DNA of 5,434 nucleotides, taken from NCBI GenBank assembly GCA_038924245.1, contig JBCKVB010000055.1, positions 1-5,434 of the forward strand, read 5' to 3'. Source of the DNA: SURF-13 sp038924245 (lineage in GTDB: Bacteria; Pseudomonadota; Gammaproteobacteria; SURF-13). Under the pieces are notes generated by a model. The model did no database searches and was not told where the DNA came from. It saw nothing but the letters and a program-made list of their open reading frames with translations. Position 1 is the first letter of the stretch. Every line of letters starts with the position of its first letter. The translations under genes and the position numbers were made by a program. Below, piece by piece: positions 1-5,327 of this stretch.

Positions 1-20
1 TTTAACGGGTGTGTAACCGG

Positions 21-2138
21 ATGAAGAGGATAAAAAACGTGTTTTCAAAGAAACAAATCAATAGCGCGGTTTTGATGGCGCTGGCCTGCCCGGGGGCGGT
101 GGCTGTCGCGCAAGTGAAATACAGCTCCGTCAAGGCGCCCACGGTGCAGGTCATCGGCACGCCGGAAGCGTTGCAGCGCATTCCCGGCTCCGGTGAGATA
201 CTGGACAAGCAGACGCTGGAAACGAGCCGCGTCTTTACCGTCAACGAGGCGCTACGCAAGCTGCCGGGAATCAACGTGCGCGACGAGGAGGGTCTCGGCC
301 TGCGTCCCAACATCGGCATCCGCGGCCTGAATCCGACGCGCTCAACCAAGATCACGCTGCTCGAGGACGGCATTCCGCTTTCCTACGCGCCCTATGGCGA
401 CAACGCCAGCTATTATCATCCCCCGATTGACCGCTTCGAGCGCATCGAGGTGCTGAAAGGCGCGGGGCAGATTCTGTTCGGGCCGCAGACCATCGGCGGC
501 GTCATCAACTACATCACGCCGCTGCCGCCGCAGAAGTTCGGCGGCTTCATCTCCGCCACCGCCGGCAATCGCGACTACTTCAACGGCAAGCTACAGGTGG
601 GCGGCAACGGCATGCTGCTCGACTACACGCGCAAGCAGGGCGACGGCGCGCGCGACAACATCAACAGCGGGATCAACGATCTCAATTACAAGGCGGTGTT
701 CGGACTCGGCGCCAGCCAGGCGCTCACCGTCCGCGCCAACGTCTTTACCGAGGACTCGACCGTCACCTACAGCGGCATCACCGAGGCCGAGTTCCGCAAT
801 TTCGGCGCGCGCTACAATCCGTTCAAGAACGACAAATTCGACATCGAACGCTACGGGGCTTCCGCGACCCATGAATTGGTCATCAATGATGATGCGGTAT
901 TGACCACGAACGCTTATTGGTCCTACTTCGACCGCGACTGGTGGCGCCAGTCGAGCACCACCACCGACAGCCAGTGCGCGGGCTTCGCCGCTGCGCGGCT
1001 GGCGGGCTCTTCGGTCAACCCCGACACCTGCAACTCGGTGCAGGGGCGGTTGCGCAATTACGATACCTGGGGCATCGAACCGCGGCTCAAGCTCGCCCAC
1101 AACGCCTTTGGCGTCGAGAGTGAGCTGGAAGCCGGGGTCAAGGCGCACTTCGAGGAACAAAACCGCAAGCAGGTCAACGGCACGTCGCCGACCGCCCGCA
1201 CAGGCACCCTGGCTGAGGACAACCTGCGCGAGACCGATGCCTACTCGGCCTTCGCGCAGAATCGCTTCCTGCTCGGCGACTGGACGGTGACACCCGGGCT
1301 GCGGTTCGAGTACATTGACAGCTCGCGCACCAACAACCAGACGGGTGTGACCGGCAGCGACACGCTCGGCCAGTGGATTCCCAGCCTCGGCGGAACTTAC
1401 GCCCCGCATAAGGGCGCGACCTTCTTCGCCGGCGTGCACCGCGGCTTCGCCCCGCCGCGCACCGAGGACATCGTCGGCGGCAGCGGCACCAGCACCGACG
1501 TCGGGGCCGAACTGTCCACCAACTGGGAGATCGGCCTGCGCGCCGAACCGACGGACAAGACGAGCCTCCAGGCCACCCTGTTCCGCAACGACTTCTCGCG
1601 CCAGATCGCGGTCGGCTCCATCGCCGGCGGCAACACGCCGCTCGCCCAGGGCGAGACCCTGTACCAAGGGCTCGAACTCTCCGGGAAAGCGGGCCCGCCC
1701 GCCGGCATGTATCTGCGCGGGGCCTACACCTGGCTGCCCACGGCGGAGCAGACCACCCCCTTCACGTGGGTTGTCAGCCCCTTCACGCAGGTGGGTGCCG
1801 CCGGCAATCGCCTGCCCTACGCGCCCGAGCACCTGCTCACGGCGGCGCTCGGCTATGCGGTGGGCGGGCTGGACGCGCAACTGGAAGCGGTGTACGTAAG
1901 CGAGCAGTTCAGCGACTTCGCCAACACCGTGGCGCCCACGGCCGACGGCCAGAAGGGGTTGATCTCGGACTACACGATCTGGAACGCGACGCTGAACTAC
2001 CACTTCAAGCCCGAGCGCACCACGGTGTTCCTGACGGTAAAAAACCTCGCCGACAAGACCTACATTGTGGATCGCACGCGCGGCATCCTGCCCGGCAGCC
2101 CGCGCCTGATCCAGGCTGGCATCAAGTACGCGTTTTAA
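21..2138 (+). CDS. TonB-dependent outer-membrane receptor, FecA-like
   Basis: An outer-membrane beta-barrel that imports a ligand, probably a ferric chelate, using energy passed on by TonB-ExbB-ExbD. Read from the ATG at 21 it has 705 residues, within the usual range for the family. Residues 1-30 look like a signal peptide: basic start, hydrophobic stretch, and an AVA/Q cleavage site. A possible TonB box (TVQVIG) lies at 41-46. The plug domain spans about 50-168 and carries family-typical runs: NEALRKLPGINV (75-86), IRGLNP (100-105), LLEDGIPL (113-120), YGDNASYYHP (125-134), IEVLKGAGQILFGPQTIGG (142-160) and VINYIT. The rest is the barrel and ends in a C-terminal Phe, as expected for BAM-assembled proteins. 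The YGDNASYY and GPQTIGGVINY runs recall FecA, but the substrate cannot be read from sequence. A GTG at 9 is an in-frame alternative start; neither has a clear ribosome binding site within the few upstream bases visible. The promoter, and any Fur site, lie outside the window. A ferritin remnant follows in the same orientation. Confidence 0.93.
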   Translation: MKRIKNVFSKKQINSAVLMALACPGAVAVAQVKYSSVKAPTVQVIGTPEALQRIPGSGEILDKQTLETSRVFTVNEALRKLPGINVRDEEGLGLRPNIGIRGLNPTRSTKITLLEDGIPLSYAPYGDNASYYHPPIDRFERIEVLKGAGQILFGPQTIGGVINYITPLPPQKFGGFISATAGNRDYFNGKLQVGGNGMLLDYTRKQGDGARDNINSGINDLNYKAVFGLGASQALTVRANVFTEDSTVTYSGITEAEFRNFGARYNPFKNDKFDIERYGASATHELVINDDAVLTTNAYWSYFDRDWWRQSSTTTDSQCAGFAAARLAGSSVNPDTCNSVQGRLRNYDTWGIEPRLKLAHNAFGVESELEAGVKAHFEEQNRKQVNGTSPTARTGTLAEDNLRETDAYSAFAQNRFLLGDWTVTPGLRFEYIDSSRTNNQTGVTGSDTLGQWIPSLGGTYAPHKGATFFAGVHRGFAPPRTEDIVGGSGTSTDVGAELSTNWEIGLRAEPTDKTSLQATLFRNDFSRQIAVGSIAGGNTPLAQGETLYQGLELSGKAGPPAGMYLRGAYTWLPTAEQTTPFTWVVSPFTQVGAAGNRLPYAPEHLLTAALGYAVGGLDAQLEAVYVSEQFSDFANTVAPTADGQKGLISDYTIWNATLNYHFKPERTTVFLTVKNLADKTYIVDRTRGILPGSPRLIQAGIKYAF

Positions 2139-2140
2139 TT

Positions 2141-2150
2141 AAGAAAGGAG
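2141..2150 (+). promoter_or_regulatory. Strong but orphaned ribosome binding site
   Basis: The run AAGAAAGGAG is a good Shine-Dalgarno match and starts two bases after the receptor stop codon. No ATG, GTG or TTG lies at a usable distance downstream; the following bases are CACGTTCACGACATC. It most likely served the ferritin-like gene whose front part is now missing. Confidence 0.65.
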
Positions 2151-2156
2151 CACGTT

Positions 2157-2366
2157 CACGACATCGGCGACATCCTGCGCGAATCGCTGGGGCACGAACG
2201 CGAAGCCCTTAAGGCGTACCAGGAGCTATTGAGCCTGGTGAAGGACCGCTCGGTGTGGCTGGAAGAATACGCCCGCGACATGATTTACAAAGAGGAGCAG
2301 CATCAGGGCGACGTGGACAAGATGCTGCGCAAGCCGGGCGATATTGATGCCTTTACCGGGCGCTAG
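2157..2366 (+). pseudogene. C-terminal half of a ferritin/bacterioferritin-like protein, start missing
   Basis: The open frame reads HDIGDILRESLGHEREAL at its beginning, continues through LEEYARDMIYKEEQHQGDVD and ends at TAG with DAFTGR. It looks like the last two helices of a ferritin-like four-helix bundle: a helix with HEREALKAY, then a helix with an ExxH metal-ligand motif (EEQH). Ferritin-family proteins are about 150-160 residues; only about 70 remain, so the first two helices and half of the di-iron ligands are absent. No usable start codon follows the ribosome binding site at 2141-2150; the first in-frame candidate is a TTG at 2229, inside the third helix. The frame is the same as that of the receptor and is open right after its stop. 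An intact version would store iron or protect against peroxide, a sensible partner for an iron receptor. I read this as an internal deletion between the ribosome binding site and mid-gene; an assembly error is the other explanation. Family assignment is from recognised motifs, not a search. Confidence 0.72.
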
Positions 2367-2419
2367 GGCGGCGGATTCAACTTCGGGATATAAGTTTTAG
2401 CGATTGCTCTCGCTGGGGT

Positions 2420-2446
2420 ACACGGGGCGCGCAACGCGCCCCGTGT
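2420..2446 (+). terminator. GC-rich hairpin, likely terminator of the receptor unit
   Basis: A perfect 12-bp stem (ACACGGGGCGCG with its complement) closes on a CAA loop and is followed by TGCTTTA, a weak T-rich tail. It lies between two convergent genes and 11 bases from the protease stop codon. There is no T-run on the - strand side, so it fits best as a + strand terminator, though the stem could slow transcription both ways. Confidence 0.65.
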
Positions 2447-2457
2447 TGCTTTAGGGC

Positions 2458-3843
2458 CTAGCGGATTACGATAAACAACGCCGCGCCGTCGCGCCGCACG
2501 TTGAGCAGCAGCGACCCTTTGTCTTTTTGCGTGATGTTGACGAGATCGTCCGGTGTGCGCACCGGCTTGCGGTTGACTGAGACCAGCAGATCGCCCGGGC
2601 GCAGGCCGGCCTGCGCGGCGCGGCTGTTCGGGTCTACGTCCATCACCGGGATGCCCTCGAGCTTGCCGTACAGCGGCGAACCTTCATTGATCGCGCCGAA
2701 CACCACGCCCGCCAGGCGCGGGTCCGCATGTTGCGCGCCCACCTGTGATTCCTGCACGGCCTCTTTCACCAGCACCTCGACGCTGCGTGTCTTGCCGTCG
2801 CGCAGAATGTCGAGCTTGACCTTTTCGCCCGCGCGCAGCAGGCCGATGGTGTTGCGTAAACTTCCCGCATCACGCACCGGCTGACCGTTCAGCGCGCTGA
2901 TGATGTCGCCCGGCTTGATGCCCGCCTTGTCCGCGGGCGACCCTTGCAGCACCTGAGCGACCACCGCGCCTTGTGGCGCCGTGCCCGGCGCGATGTTGAA
3001 GGCCTGCGCGAGATCGGGCGTGAGGTCCTGCACTTGTATGCCCAACCGGCCGCGCTTGACCTTGCCGAACTCAATCAATTGGCTGGTGATGCTTTGCGCC
3101 ATGTTGATGGGGATGGCGAAGCCGATGCCGATGTTGCCGCCGGCGGGGGAGAGAATCGCGGTATTGATGCCGATCAGTTCGCCGCGCAGGTTGACCAGCG
3201 CGCCGCCCGAATTCCCCGGGTTGATGGAGGCGTCGGTCTGGATAAAATCCTCGTAGCCTTCGATGCCGAGCCCGCTGCGCCCCAGCGCGCTCACGATGCC
3301 GGAGGTGACGGTCTGGCCGAGGCCGAACGGATTGCCGATGGCGACCACGAAATCGCCCACGCGCAGTTTGGATGAGTCGCCCAGCGGCAAGGCCTTCAAA
3401 TTCCGCGCCGGGATCTGGATCACCGCCACGTCCGCCTCGGGATCGATGCCGATCACCTTGGCCTTAAACGTGCGCCGGTCGCGCAGCGTGACGCTGATCT
3501 CCGTGGCGTTGGCGATGACGTGAGCATTGGTCAGCACGTAGCCGCGTTGCGCGTCCACAATCACGCCCGAACCCAGGCTTTGCGTTTCGCGCTCCTGCGC
3601 GCCGTCGGGAATGCCGAAGAAGCGGCGGAAAGCCGGGTCGCTCAGCAAGGGATTTTGCATCGCCACCCTGCCGCGCGTGGAGATATTCACCACGGCGGGC
3701 GCGGCCTGCTCGATCATGGGCGCAAGCGTGGGCAAGGGCTGGTTTTGACTGTCGGCGGCGGGCAGCGCGGCGAGGGCGTTGCCGGACGCAAGGCATAGGG
3801 CAAGCAGCGCGCCGGACAGCAGGCGAGGGCGATTCGATTTCAT
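2458..3843 (-). CDS. degQ: DegQ/MucD-like periplasmic serine endoprotease (Do family)
   Basis: An HtrA-family protease that degrades, and may chaperone, misfolded envelope proteins in the periplasm. It has 461 residues, the usual length for DegQ/MucD. Residues 1-25 form a signal peptide (basic MKSNRPR, hydrophobic core, ALA cleavage site). The trypsin-like domain spans about 40-260 with the full triad: His108 in TNAHVI, Asp138 in EADVAVIQ, Ser212 in GNSGG. The segment LLSDPAFRRFFG (66-77) is the regulatory loop seen in DegQ/MucD-type enzymes. Two PDZ domains follow, about 266-358 (GRLGIQVQDL; SPADKAGIKPGDII) and 376-456 (SRAAQAGLRPGDLL). The start is fixed by AAGGAAG at 3848-3854, just upstream of the ATG, and by the signal peptide. 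A sigma-E-like promoter lies upstream (3915-3942), matching envelope-stress control known for degP and mucD. The gene converges on the receptor unit and diverges from the DoxX gene. The general family is certain; the choice between degQ and mucD as a name is less so. Confidence 0.96.
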   Translation of the reverse strand: MKSNRPRLLSGALLALCLASGNALAALPAADSQNQPLPTLAPMIEQAAPAVVNISTRGRVAMQNPLLSDPAFRRFFGIPDGAQERETQSLGSGVIVDAQRGYVLTNAHVIANATEISVTLRDRRTFKAKVIGIDPEADVAVIQIPARNLKALPLGDSSKLRVGDFVVAIGNPFGLGQTVTSGIVSALGRSGLGIEGYEDFIQTDASINPGNSGGALVNLRGELIGINTAILSPAGGNIGIGFAIPINMAQSITSQLIEFGKVKRGRLGIQVQDLTPDLAQAFNIAPGTAPQGAVVAQVLQGSPADKAGIKPGDIISALNGQPVRDAGSLRNTIGLLRAGEKVKLDILRDGKTRSVEVLVKEAVQESQVGAQHADPRLAGVVFGAINEGSPLYGKLEGIPVMDVDPNSRAAQAGLRPGDLLVSVNRKPVRTPDDLVNITQKDKGSLLLNVRRDGAALFIVIR

Positions 3844-3914
3844 AGGGCTTCCTTAAAAGGGGCGGTTATCCGCGGGTGCGCGGAAGACCGGACGGATTTT
3901 TCTTGCGTAACCTC

Positions 3915-3942
3915 TTAGAAGCGCGGGCGCAAAGAAAGTTCA
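3915..3942 (-). promoter_or_regulatory. Sigma-E (RpoE/AlgU)-type promoter for the protease gene
   Basis: Read on the - strand, TGAACTT (3942-3936), a 16-base spacer and TCTAA (3919-3915) match the sigma-E consensus GGAACTT-N16-TCTRA except at the first -35 base. The spacing equals that of the E. coli degP promoter as I recall it. Transcription would start near 3908, leaving a leader of about 65 bases before the ATG at 3843. The inference rests on motif, spacing and a target gene of the right class. Confidence 0.65.
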
Positions 3943-3954
3943 CTCGCGCGCCGG

Positions 3955-3987
3955 TGAACGCCCCCGCGCTTTGCGCGGGGGCGTTCA
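3955..3987. repeat. Perfect 15-bp GC-rich hairpin in a divergent intergenic region
   Basis: The arms 3955-3969 (TGAACGCCCCCGCGC) and 3973-3987 are exactly complementary around a TTT loop. Neither side has a T-run, so it is not a textbook intrinsic terminator. It stands between the sigma-E-like promoter of the protease gene (ends 3942) and the DoxX gene (starts 4056), a place where a terminator is not expected. It may insulate the two divergent units, be a protein-binding or structural element, or be the leftover end of a lost gene. Confidence 0.7.
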
Positions 3988-4055
3988 AGGTAGTGTATCC
4001 GACCGGAATTTGGTAGCATCGGTTGGGCACTTCCTAAAACCACAGGAGATTATCC

Positions 4056-4460
4056 ATGATGGCGGCATGTAGATTGTTGGAACAATTCGGCCCGCTTGCG
4101 GGACGCCTGCTGCTGGCGCACATTTTTATTCTCGCCGGCTTGCGCAAACTCACCGGTTGGGAGGGCGCCTTGGGCTTTATGGCCAGCAAGGGTTTGCCGA
4201 TGACCGAGGCATTGCTCGCGCTCACCATCCTCATCGAGCTCGGCGCCGGGCTGCTGCTAGTGCTGGGTTACAAGGCACGCTGGGCGGCCTTTGCCATTTT
4301 TCTGTTTCTAATCCCGGTGACGCTGATATTTCACCCATTCTGGGCCGACCCGAAGGAGATGAATAGTTTCATGACAAATCTCGCCATCATGGGCGGCATG
4401 TTGTATGTCATGACCTACGGCAGCGGGCCGTATAGCCTGAGCCGGGAGAAGTGCGCATAG
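4056..4460 (+). CDS. DoxX-family inner-membrane protein
   Basis: A 134-residue protein with four predicted membrane helices at about 12-28, 51-70, 74-92 and 106-120, the layout of the DoxX family (COG2259). Family-typical features include GRLLLAHIFILAGLRKL near the start (16-32), the MASKGLP segment (42-48), Glu61 in the second helix, the FHPFW run (92-96) after the third, NLAIMGG (108-114), and GSGPYSLSR near the end (122-130). The family is named after a subunit of an archaeal thiosulfate:quinone oxidoreductase, but most bacterial members have no proven reaction and are only loosely tied to redox stress. AGGAG at 4044-4048, seven bases before the ATG at 4056, sets the start; a second ATG follows directly at 4059. 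The gene overlaps the next one by 10 bp, so the two are probably translated together. No convincing sigma-70 promoter was seen in the short upstream space. Confidence 0.9.
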   Translation: MMAACRLLEQFGPLAGRLLLAHIFILAGLRKLTGWEGALGFMASKGLPMTEALLALTILIELGAGLLLVLGYKARWAAFAIFLFLIPVTLIFHPFWADPKEMNSFMTNLAIMGGMLYVMTYGSGPYSLSREKCA

Positions 4461-4948
4461 ATTTCAAGCGACAGACTGCTGAGGTCAACACGAAAGATAC
4501 GCCGGGGATCATCGCCCCGCCGCCGCTCATTTATGTGAGCGCGCTGGCGGCGGGGCTGTTGCTCGACTGGCGCTATCCGCTCGCCTTTCTGCCCGGGGAA
4601 CTGACGCTCCCCTTGGGCGCGCTATTGGTTGCGCTCGGCGTTCTGTGCGCTTTGCCCGCCTTTCTCGCCATGCGCCGCGCGTCCACCGCGGTCAATCCAT
4701 ATCAACCGACGACGACGATTGTCACCGACGGCCCCTACCGCTACACGCGCAATCCGCTGTATCTGGCGCTTGCGCTGTTTTACGCAGGCATCGCCAGCCT
4801 CAGCAACGCACTGTGGGCGATGGCGCTGCTGCCCGTCGCGCTGGTGATAATTCACTACGGCGTCATCCGGCGCGAGGAAAAATATCTGGAGCGAAAGTTC
4901 GGCGCGGAATACTTGCGCTATAAAAATACCGTACGGCGCTGGTTATAA
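4451..4948 (+). CDS. Isoprenylcysteine carboxyl methyltransferase-like membrane methyltransferase
   Basis: A 165-residue integral membrane protein of the ICMT/PEMT methyltransferase superfamily, which uses S-adenosylmethionine to methylate small or lipid-linked substrates within the membrane. Hydrophobic segments lie at about 25-48, 52-72, 102-116 and 119-138. The C-terminal half holds the family signature: TDGPYRYTRNPLYLA (92-106), then REEKYLERKFGAEYLRYKN (141-159), whose tandem Glu142-Glu143 and Arg/Asn residues correspond to the cofactor-binding region in the family. The start is the GTG at 4451, inside the end of the DoxX gene. GGGAG at 4444-4448 is only two bases from it, so reinitiation by ribosomes finishing the DoxX gene is likely. 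No ATG occurs in frame before the core of the protein, which supports the GTG. The substrate is unknown; bacterial members are widespread and mostly uncharacterised. The last codons carry a hairpin that reads as a terminator for the opposite strand. Confidence 0.88.
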   Translation: MRIDFKRQTAEVNTKDTPGIIAPPPLIYVSALAAGLLLDWRYPLAFLPGELTLPLGALLVALGVLCALPAFLAMRRASTAVNPYQPTTTIVTDGPYRYTRNPLYLALALFYAGIASLSNALWAMALLPVALVIIHYGVIRREEKYLERKFGAEYLRYKNTVRRWL

Positions 4949-4963
4949 CTCGCCGCACGGTAT
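4922..4963 (-). terminator. Intrinsic terminator for - strand transcription, embedded in the methyltransferase 3' end
   Basis: Arms 4926-4938 and 4951-4963 pair at 12 of 13 positions (one A-C mismatch) around a 12-base loop. On the - strand the stem is followed by TTTTT (4926-4922), a classic intrinsic terminator; on the + strand there is no T-run. The element covers the stop codon of the + strand methyltransferase gene (4946-4948) and lies 15 bases beyond the stop of the - strand remnant at 4979. Confidence 0.7.
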
Positions 4964-4978
4964 CCGGCCCTTGGCTGC

Positions 4979-5092
4979 TCAGCCTCCGCCGTCTTGTGGG
5001 GCCGGGGTACGTCCCCTTTCCTCGGCGAGCGCGGCGCGGAGCCCTTCGAGCTTGGCGTGAAAATCCGCGGCCTCACCGTAGGCCAGGCGGTT
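4979..5092 (-). pseudogene. 3' remnant of an unidentified - strand coding sequence
   Basis: On the - strand the frame reads NRLAYGEAADFHAKLEGLRA and then an Ala/Glu-rich tail, ending with TGA at 4981-4979. The sequence is amphipathic and helix-like, with codon composition matching the GC-rich neighbours. Upstream the frame is closed by TGA at 5095-5093, with no start codon in between. A proper terminator follows the stop, which argues that this was once a real gene end rather than a chance frame. A neighbouring frame carries NIETAW just upstream, so a small deletion at the repeated CGCCTGG-like bases could have broken a short gene here; that is inference. I do not recognise the protein family. 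Confidence 0.45.
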
Positions 5093-5132
5093 TCAATGTT
5101 CAAGTGCAACAAGGTTAAGTTTATCAGCAGAC

Positions 5133-5159
5133 GTAGGTCAGGCTGCGAAGCTGCCTGAC
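5133..5159 (+). repeat. REP-like hairpin with 5' GTAG
   Basis: GTAG at 5133-5136 directly precedes a hairpin: 7-bp outer stem (GTCAGGC with GCCTGAC, 5137-5143 and 5153-5159), a T-T mismatch, a 2-bp inner stem and a GAA loop. A GTAG tetranucleotide at the foot of a mismatched hairpin is the hallmark of repetitive extragenic palindromes handled by REP-associated tyrosine transposases (RAYT, TnpA-REP). Identity is by architecture; copies elsewhere in the genome cannot be checked here. Confidence 0.6.
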
Positions 5160-5168
5160 AATCTCTGT

Positions 5169-5199
5169 GTCACGGAGCGCTGCGCGCACCATGACCTAC
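5169..5199 (-). repeat. Second REP-like hairpin, inverted relative to the first
   Basis: Read on the - strand, GTAG (5199-5196) precedes a 7-bp outer stem (GTCATGG with CCGTGAC, one T-G wobble, 5195-5189 and 5175-5169), a T-T mismatch, a 4-bp GCGC inner stem and a GCA loop. The mismatch falls at the same place as in the first hairpin. With nine bases between the two, this forms a mirror-image REP pair, as in BIME elements. Confidence 0.58.
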
Positions 5200-5327
5200 A
5201 TGCTTGGAGCTACGCGGTGCTGCCGACACAGAAGAAAACTTAGTCATGTTATTTCTGCGCGAGGCCTCAGACTCGATTTATCTAAGAGGTTTCACAATAT
5301 AGTCGAGTCGGACCCGTTACGCTCTCT

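Noticed and set aside
591..2003. A 470-codon open frame on the - strand inside the receptor gene
   Set aside because: Antisense frames of this length are common opposite GC-rich genes. The translation is Arg/Gly/Val-rich without family features, while the + strand receptor is beyond doubt.
1766..2212. A + strand frame running past the receptor stop into the ferritin remnant
   Set aside because: It is out of frame with both, has low-complexity Arg/Ala-rich content and no ribosome binding site.
2944..3375. Several + strand frames across the protease gene
   Set aside because: They are shadows of a protease gene with a full catalytic triad and PDZ domains.
3991..4019. A sigma-70 promoter for the DoxX gene (TAGCAT as -10)
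   Set aside because: No acceptable -35 element at the right spacing.
4918..5112. A 64-codon - strand frame across the remnant
   Set aside because: It runs through the terminator hairpin and into the methyltransferase gene. The neighbouring frame, which ends just before the hairpin, is more protein-like.
5096..5232. A possible integron attC site (GTTAAGT at 5114-5120 fits GTTRRRY) or a retron-type RNA
   Set aside because: No matching RYYYAAC partner at a proper distance, and no integrase or reverse transcriptase in view. The REP interpretation explains the hairpins better.
5164..5232. 8-bp inverted repeat TCTGTGTC / GACACAGA
   Set aside because: Its left arm overlaps the second REP-like hairpin, and an 8-bp match over this distance can easily arise by chance.
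5270..5309. 7-bp inverted repeat GACTCGA / TCGAGTC with a 26-base loop
   Set aside because: Too short for its loop size to be meaningful; no T-run and no gene to terminate.
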